From Hirundichthys speculiger (Eukaryota; Chordata; Actinopteri; Beloniformes; Exocoetidae), in NCBI GenBank assembly GCA_018398805.1, contig JAGFBZ010002150.1, forward strand, positions 151,781 to 215,780: DNA of 64,000 nucleotides. The letters are read 5' to 3'. Shown here one piece after another: positions 11,760 through 64,000 of the stretch (position 1 is its first letter; each line of letters begins with the position of its first letter). The notes beneath the pieces were generated by a model. The model was not told the origin of the DNA. It worked only from the letters and a program-made list of their open reading frames with translations, and did no database searches. A program made the translations under genes and the position numbers.

Positions 11760-12236
11760 CATCTGAGAAGGTCTGAACCAGAGAAACCACAGACTGAACC
11801 CAACAGGGATGGACAAAGATCCATGTCAAGGCAACCCAGCCAACATCTGGATATGGGACACATCTGGATGTGGCCCCACGTGGGGGTCCACTGGCTCCAT
11901 GTGAATGTCACATGTGGGGTCACGTATGTGTTTGGCCTCAGGAGGACCAACAGGCCCGTTCATGAGTCAGAACCTGAGCAGAACCACTGTAGGGGTCCAC
12001 ATGGGGCCATTTCCACCTCAGATGGGTCCAACATACACATGCTGGTCCAGAAACATCTGGCTTCTGGGTCTGTAGGACCGTTTATGAAGGAAGTTTAAAC
12101 CCAAGTGCTCGTTGGAGCAGATGTGGTAAAAGCCCTCTGACATAAGTGACATCATCGCGTCAACGCCACAGAGACATGATGGGAGCCGGAGACGCAGAAG
12201 TGACCCTGAAGAGTCCAGAAGGGTCTCGGTACTGAG
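11760..12236. other. Unique or dispersed-repeat sequence, no gene seen
   Basis: Contains phrases such as acatctggatgtggccccac and catgtggggtcacgtatg that suggest an old dispersed repeat. The open frames here have no recognisable domain. Confidence 0.4.
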
Positions 12237-12324
12237 GAGAACTTCCCTCCAGGATCAGGAGAACTTCCCTCCAGGATCAGGAGAACTTCCCTCCAGGATC
12301 AGGAGAACTTCCCTCCAGGATCAG
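12237..12324. repeat. 22-bp repeat, four copies
   Basis: Four copies of gaacttccctccaggatcag plus ga, spaced exactly 22 bp. Confidence 0.93.
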
Positions 12325-12639
12325 GACTCACATCTGGTCCAGTCTGGACACGATAGCAGCAAACAAACTTTTGGTAAACAGGACAACGAGAGAAAAGCTG
12401 ACCGGTTCAGATTCACAACTTCATAGCTCATATGTACAACAGCTTCACACCTGCACCTTCATCTGGTACGTGGACGTCTGGTTTGGAAAGCCCCGCCCCC
12501 TTTAGAGGCCCCGCCCAGCTGCAGAGGAACAGCTGGAAAACACCCACGTCACATTTCACATCCATCCGTCATTCACACGAGTTCAGCCGCCCATCCAGGA
12601 GGACCTGGACCTTCTCTGAGCCAGAGACCTGGTCCCAGC

Positions 12640-13690
12640 AGGACTGAAGAACTGGTCCCAGCAGGACTGGAGAACTGGTCCCAGCAGGACTGAAGAACTG
12701 GTCCCAGCCTCAGTCTGAAGGACCTGAAGAACTGGTCCCAGCAGAGAACTGGTCCCAGCAGGACTGAAGAACTGGTCCCAGCCTCAGTCTGAAGGACCTG
12801 AAGAACTGGTCCCAGCAGGACCTGAAGAACTGGTCCCAGCTTCAGTCTGCAGGACCTGGAGAACTAGTTCCAGCTTCAGTCTGAAGGACCTGGAGAACTG
12901 GTCCCAGCAGGACTGAAGAACTGGTCCCAGCTTCAGTCTGCAGGACCTGAAGAACTGGTCCCAGCTTCAGTCTGAAGGACCTGAAGAACTGGTCCCAGCC
13001 TCAGTCTGAAGGACCTGAAGAACTGGTCCCAGCTTCAGTCTGAAGGACCTGGAGAACTAGTTCCAGCTTCAGACTGAAGGACCTGGAGAACTGGTCCCAG
13101 CAGGACTGAAGAACTGGTCCCAGCTTCAGTCTGCAGGACCTGAAGAACTGGTCCCAGCTTCAGTCTGAAGGACCTGAAGAACTGGTCCCAGCCTCAGTCT
13201 GAAGGACCTGAAGAACTGGTCCCAGCTTCAGTCTGAAGGACCTGGAGAACTAGTTCCAGCTTCAGTCTGAAGGACCTGGAGAACTGGTCCCAGCAGGACT
13301 GAAGAACTGGTCCCAGCTTCAGTCTGCAGGACCTGAAGAACTGGTCCCAGCTTCAGTCTGCAGGACCTGAAGAACTGGTCCCAGCCTCAGTCTGAAGGAC
13401 CTGAAGAACTGGTCCCAGCTTCAGTCTGAAGGACCTGGAGAACTAGTTCCAGCTTCAGACTGCAGGACCTGGAGAACTGGTCCCAGCAGGACCTGAAGAA
13501 CTGGTCCCAGCAGGACCTGAAGAACTGGTTCCAGCTTCAGTCTGAAGGACCTGGAGAACTGGTCCCAGCAGGACTGAAGAACTGGTCCCAGCAGGACTGA
13601 AGAACTGGTTCCAGCCTCAGTCTGAAGGACCTGGAGAACTGGTCCCAGCAGGACTGAAGAACTGGTCCCAGCCTCAGTCTGAACAGCTGA
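12640..13690. repeat. Composite minisatellite (ctggtcccagc modules)
   Basis: About 1 kb mixing three modules: ctgaagaactggtcccag, caggact and cttcagtctgaaggac. Module order varies, but blocks of several modules recur (for example 12900-13080 and 13090-13280), showing repeated segmental duplication. Confidence 0.93.
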
Positions 13691-14462
13691 CGTGTCACAT
13701 GGACCTGAGGTCCTCCAGCTCCACCTGGAGTCCAGTCCTTCAGGGGTTTTCACCGTTCAGATGCTTTCAGATGATCCATGTTGATGTTAGAAATCTTTTA
13801 TAATTCAACTTTCTAAAGTTTCAGGAATCAAAAATGTTCAGCTGTTGGTTCGAATGTATTTGACTTTCAGAAATCTTTTTTTTTTTTTTTAAAGGTTTTA
13901 GAAATTCTGACTAAAGTCACATCCTGGATTTTCTCAGTTTTGTCACTTTAAGTCTGAAATTCTGAATTTTCTCATGAAAATGTAAAAAAATAAAGTCAGA
14001 AATTTAAGTCAAATGTGAGTTTGAGACAAACAGTTTTAGATTTAAGAATTTTCTCACAATTCTGCAACTTTAAGAAAACGACTTTCTGCAAACACATTTA
14101 AGAAGTTAAAGTAAATAAGTTAAACTAAAATAAACCTGATGAATTCAGAAGTTTTAACATTTCTGAAGCAAATTTATGAGTTAAAGTCAAAGGTTTTTAT
14201 CAATTCAAAGGTGCAAAACTGTCATGTTATATGTCATAAATTAATAAAATTAATTTATAAAGATATTTATAAAGACAGTTTTCTGATGAAAATGTAGAAG
14301 TTTAAAAAGTCAAAAAGTCAGATTTTTTTTTATTTAAAATGTTCAGAAAATCTTAATTTTCTGAAGAAAAAGTTTGAAACAATATCTGGTGATTTATTCT
14401 ATAAACCTAAATTCAGACTTATTCATGGAACTTTTCTATTAAATTATCCTAATAAGCCACTG
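13691..14462. other. AT-rich sequence downstream of lrp5
   Basis: AT-rich, with many aatttt, tcagaa and aagtcaaa phrases like the patch at 7361-7960, and homopolymer T runs near 13877 and 14323. Includes a minus-strand AATAAA at 14393-14398. No coding sequence seen. Confidence 0.5.
14393..14398 (-). terminator. Candidate proximal lrp5 polyadenylation signal
   Basis: Minus-strand AATAAA about 1.4 kb after the lrp5 stop codon, in AT-rich sequence. Plausible transcript end but no supporting data. Confidence 0.3.
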
Positions 14463-15127
14463 AGCTAACGAGGCTAGCCAGGCTAGCCTACCCAGATGCA
14501 GCTAGCCGGGCTAGCGTCGGCTACATTCAGCCTCAGGTTGAGCTAACGCAGCTAGCTGGGCTAGCGTTGGCTACATTCAGCCTCAGCTTGAGCTAATGCA
14601 GCTAGCCGGGCTAGCGCCGGCTACATTCAGCATCAGGTTGAGCTAACGCAGCTAGCTGGGCTAGCATCGGCTACATTCAGCCTCAGGTTGAGCTAACGCA
14701 GCTAGCTGGGCTAGCGTTGGCTATATTCAGCCTCAGCTTGAGCTAATGCAGCTAGCCGGCTAGCGTCGGCTACATTCAGCCTCAGGTTGAGCTAATGCAG
14801 CTAGCCGGCTAGCGTCGGCTACATTCAGCCTCAGGTTGAGCTAATGCAGCTAGCTGGGCTAGCGTCAGCTACATTCAGCCTCAGGTTGAGCTAATGCAGC
14901 TAGCCGGCTAGCGTCGGCTACATTCAGCCTCAGGTTGAGCTAATGCAGCTAGCCGGCTAGCGTCGGCTACATTCAGCCTCAGGTTGAGCTAACGCAGCTA
15001 GCTGGGCTAGCGTCAGCTACATTCAGCCTCAGGTTGAGCTAACGCAGCTAGCCGGGCTAACGTTGGCTACATTTAGCCTCAGGTTGAGCTAACGCAGCTA
15101 GCAGTGCTAGCGTCAGCTACATTCAGC
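14463..15127. repeat. 49-50-bp repeat (gctagc-rich)
   Basis: About 13 copies of a 49-50-bp unit with gagctaacgcagctagc and ggctacattcagcctcaggt. The unit contains nested gctagc palindromes (NheI-like). Most length variation is one base (gccgggct versus gccggct). Confidence 0.95.
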
Positions 15128-15345
15128 CCCATTTGAAAGTTGAACAGATTCAGGCATCACCAGGATCATCTTGAAGGGTCTGAACTCCTCAGTTGTACCA
15201 TGTAGCGGCCCCCAGACAGACTGTGGCCCCCAGACTGACTGTGGCCCCCAGACAGACTGTGGCCCCCAGGATCCCAGAAAAGGCCCTGTGACAGAAACAC
15301 CAGGCCGTGGAAGAAGCCGACTGATCAGGTGAAGTAGCTGGATCA

Positions 15346-15520
15346 AAGGTGTCCAGAGTCCAGAGGTGTCCAGAGTGTCCAGAGGTGGCCTCCAGAGGTG
15401 TCCAGAGGTGTCCAGACTCCAGAGGTGTCCAGACTCCAGAGTCCAGAGGTGTCCAGACTTCAGAGGTGTCCAGAGTCCAGAGGTGTCCAGAGGTGTCCAG
15501 AGTCCAGAGGTGTCCTGGGA
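15346..15520. repeat. Short repeat (ccagaggtgt / ccagagt)
   Basis: Irregular tandem mix of ccagaggtgt and ccagagt or ccagact modules. Confidence 0.88.
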
Positions 15521-15591
15521 GGGACGGGAGACCATCAGAGCAGGTTTAAAACACGAAACACTCCTCAGTGTGACTCGAAGGACATCCAGGT

Positions 15592-15665
15592 CCGGTCTGG
15601 ACGGACCAGGTGAATCCGGTCTGGACGGACCAGGTGAATCTGGTCTGGACGGACCAGGTGAATCC
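15592..15665. repeat. 24-bp repeat, three copies
   Basis: Three copies of a 24-bp unit (ggtctggacggaccaggtga plus atcc) differing by single bases. Confidence 0.93.
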
Positions 15666-15805
15666 GGGCTGTCAGGCGGCTGGAATGATGGAACAACGGA
15701 GGTGGACGGGGAGGAGGGGCTTCACTGGCTCATGAACCGGCCGGGACCGGTGGAGCGAGCCGGACCGGGCCGGAGCTTCGTACCCGGCTCCTGGTCTGTC
15801 TGGGG

Positions 15806-61425
<45,620 letters not shown>

Positions 61426-61556
61426 CTGTGGGGACAGACGAATGAAGGACATAAAGGAGGGCTGTTACAGGGTTAGGGTTAGCTACTGAGAAGCCTGGAG
61501 ACAGAAGTCCTCTACCGGACCAGCTTTACAGCTAAGACGCTGAGGCACCTACAGTT

Positions 61557-64000
61557 AAAAACTGATGACCAGGTTCCCTCCTGGAGGACCAGGTGACCAC
61601 GTTCCCTCCTGGAGGACCAGGTCCCCTCCTGGAGGACCAGGTCCCCTCCTGGAGGACCAGGTGACCAGGTTTCCTCCTGGAGGACCAGGTGACCAGGTTT
61701 CCTCCTGGAGGACCAGGTGACCAGGTTTCCTCCCGGAGGACCAGGTGACCAGGTCCCCTCCTGGAGGACCAGGTGACCAGGTCCCCTCCTGGAGGACCAG
61801 GTGACCAGGTTTCCTCCCGGAGGACCAGGTGACCAGGTTTCCTCCTGGAGGACCAGGTGACCAGGTTTCCTCCTGGAGGACCAGGTGACCAGGTTTCCTC
61901 CTGGAGAACCAGGTGACCAGGTCCCCTTCTGGAGAACCAGGTGACCAGGTTCCCTCCCGGAGGACCAGGTGACCAGGTTTCCTCCTGGAGGACCAGGTGA
62001 CCAGGTTTCCTCCTGGAGGACCAGGTGACCAGGTTTCCTCCTGGAGGACCAGGTGACCAGTTCCCCTTCTGGAGGACCAGGTGACCAGGTTCCCTCCTGG
62101 AGGACCAGGTCCCCTCCTGGAGGACCAGGTGACCAGGTTCCCTCCCCAAGGACCAGGTGACCAGGTTTCCTCCCCAAGGACCAGGTGACCAGGTTTCCTC
62201 CCCAAGGACCAGGTGACCAGATTTCCTCCTGGAGGACCAGGTGACCAGGTTCCCTCCTGCAGGACCAGGAGACCAGGTTTCCTCCTGGAGGACCAGGTGA
62301 CCAGGTTTCCTCCTGCAGGACCAGGTGACCAGGTTTCCTCCTGCAGGACCAGGTGACCAGGTTCCCTCCTGCAGGACCAGGTGACCAGGTTCCCTCCTGG
62401 AGGACCAGGTGACCAGGTCCCCTCCTGGAGGACCAGGTGACCAGGTTTCCTCCCGGAGGACCAGGTGACCAGGTTTCCTCCTGGAGGACCAGGTGACCAG
62501 GTTTCCTCCTGGAGGACCAGGTGACCAGGTTTCCTCCTGGAGGACCAGGTGACCAGGTCCCCTTCTGGAGGACCAGGTGACCAGGTTCCCTCCTGGAGGA
62601 CCAGGTCCCCTCCTGGAGGACCAGGTGACCAGGTTCCCTCCCCAAGGACCAGGTGACCAGGTTTCCTCCCCAGGTCCCCAGGTCCCCAGGACCAGGTGAC
62701 CAGGTTTCCTCCCCAAGGACCAGGTGACCAGATTTCCTCCTGGAGGACCAGGTGACCAGGTTCTCTCCTGCAGGACCAGGTTACCAGGTTTCCTCCTGGA
62801 GGACCAGGTGACCAGGTTTCCTCCTGCAGGACCAGGTGACCAGGTTTCCTCCTGCAGGACCAGGTGACCAGGTTCCCTCCTGGAGGACCAGGTGACCAGG
62901 TCCCCTCCTGGAGGACCAGGTGACCAGGTTTCCTCCCGGAGGACCAGGTGACCAGGTTTCCTCCTGGAGGACCAGGTGACCAGGTTTCCTCCTGGAGGAC
63001 CAGGTGACCAGGTTTCCTCCTGGAGAACCAGGTGACTAGGTCCCCTTCTGGAGAACCAGGTGACCAGGTTCCCTCCCGGAGGACCAGGTGACCAGGTTTC
63101 CTCCCGGAGGACCAGGTGACCAGGTTTCCTCCTGGAGGACCAGGTGACCAGGTTTCCTCCTGGAGAACCAGGTGACCAGGTTTCCTCCCAGAGGACCAGG
63201 TGACCAGGTTTCCTCCTGGAGGACCAGGTGACCAGGTTTCCTCCCCAAGGACCAGGTGACCAGGTTTCCTCCCGGAGGACCAGGTGACCAGGTTTCCTCC
63301 TGGAGGACCAGGTGACCAGATTTCCTCCTGGAGGACCAGGTGACCAGGTCCCCTTCTGGAGGACCAGGTGACCAGGTTCCCTCCTGGAGGACCAGGTCCC
63401 CTCCTGGAGGACCAGGTGACCAGGTTCCCTCCCCAAGGACCAGGTGACCAGGTTTCCTCCCCAAGGACCAGGTGACCAGGTTTCCTCCCCAAGGACCAGG
63501 TGACCAGATTTCCTCCTGGAGGACCAGGTGACCAGGTTCCCTCCTGCAGGACCAGGAGACCAGGTTTCCTCCTGGAGGACCAGGTGACCAGGTTTCCTCC
63601 CCAAGGACCAGGAGACCAGGTTTCCTCCTGGAGGACCAGGTGACCAGGTTTCCTCCCCAAGGACCAGGTGACCAGGTTTCCTCCCCAAGGACCAGGTGAC
63701 CAGGTTTCCTCCCCAAGGACCAGGTGACCAGATTTCCTCCTGGAGGACCAGGTCCCCTCCTGGAGGACCAGGTGACCAGGTTCCCTCCCCAAGGACCAGG
63801 TGACCAGGTTTCCTCCCCAAGGACCAGGTGACCAGGTTTCCTCCTGAGGACCACCAGGTTTCCTCCTGGACCAGGACCAGGTTTCCTCCCAGGACCAGGT
63901 GACCAGGTTTCCTCCTGGAGGACCAGGTGACCAGGTTTCCTCCCAGGAGGACCAGGTGACCAGGTTCCCTCCTGGAGGACCAGGTGACCAGGTTTCCTCC
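61557..64000. repeat. 28-bp minisatellite (ggaccaggtgaccaggtttc)
   Basis: About 88 copies of a 28-bp unit, ggaccaggtgaccaggtttc + ctcctgga, with ctccccaa and ctcccgga variants. Continues past the window edge. Long minus-strand open frames (up to 762 codons) result from a stop-free 28-bp unit cycling through three frames. It lies in the intron upstream of lrp5 exon 5. Confidence 0.97.

Larger units (their letters stand above)
15128..15805 (-). other. Presumed proximal lrp5 3' UTR with small repeats
   Basis: Follows the lrp5 stop in transcript sense. Contains a tgtggcccccagac repeat near 15198-15270, a ccagaggtgt repeat at 15346-15520 and three 24-bp copies (ggtctggacggaccaggtga + atcc) at 15592-15665. 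No other gene seen. Confidence 0.5.

Noticed and set aside
61512..63854. Minus-strand open frames of up to 762 codons (PGHLVLQEETWSPG repeats) as upstream lrp5 coding sequence
   Set aside because: Period of 28 residues from a 28-bp unit cycling through three frames; several frames are open at once and no LRP5 motif is present.

Overview
The window is vertebrate, almost certainly ray-finned fish, genomic DNA. The evidence is GT-AG split exons of a vertebrate Wnt co-receptor gene, a fossil Tc1 transposon of the Sleeping Beauty type found in fish, an L2/CR1/Rex-like LINE fragment, hAT-type non-autonomous elements and tRNA-derived SINE pieces. Nothing prokaryotic or viral was seen.

One gene can be reconstructed with confidence: lrp5 (low-density lipoprotein receptor-related protein 5) on the minus strand. 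I traced 23 coding exons, from 61425 (5' side) down to the stop codon at 15806-15808. They total 4028 nt, and every junction is in phase, giving about 1341 residues. The product runs from the first EGF-like domain through YWTD propellers 2-4, EGF-like domains 2-4, three LDL-receptor class A repeats, one transmembrane helix and the cytoplasmic tail with PPPSP-type motifs. Paralogue choice (lrp5, not lrp6) rests on the transmembrane/juxtamembrane sequence ([12 protein letters not shown]) and the tail ([17 protein letters not shown]). The 5' exons (signal peptide and propeller 1) lie beyond the right edge, inside or past an array that runs off the window.

Layout: 1-4465 is intergenic tandem repeat, including an 11-bp array and a 59-bp satellite grown from a LINE fragment. 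4466-15805 is mixed unique sequence, a hAT-like MITE, telomere-like repeats and minisatellites; it probably includes the lrp5 3' UTR. 15806-61425 is lrp5. 61426-64000 is the start of the next upstream intron, filled by a 28-bp array.

The striking property is the repeat load. Adding my hand-drawn boundaries, roughly 37 of 64 kb is tandem repeat in over 35 separate arrays (units 9-59 bp). Introns are bimodal: ten are 71-216 bp, while every intron over about 600 bp carries at least one array. Nearly all long open reading frames (up to 1886 codons) are translations of arrays, not genes.

A second result concerns gene structure. Three human LRP5 exons, as I recall their lengths (397, 290 and about 327 nt), appear here as 89+219+89, 154+136 and 178+149. 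The sums match, which implies four extra introns, three of them filled with arrays. One array-filled intron is built from a 9-bp unit that resembles a splice site.
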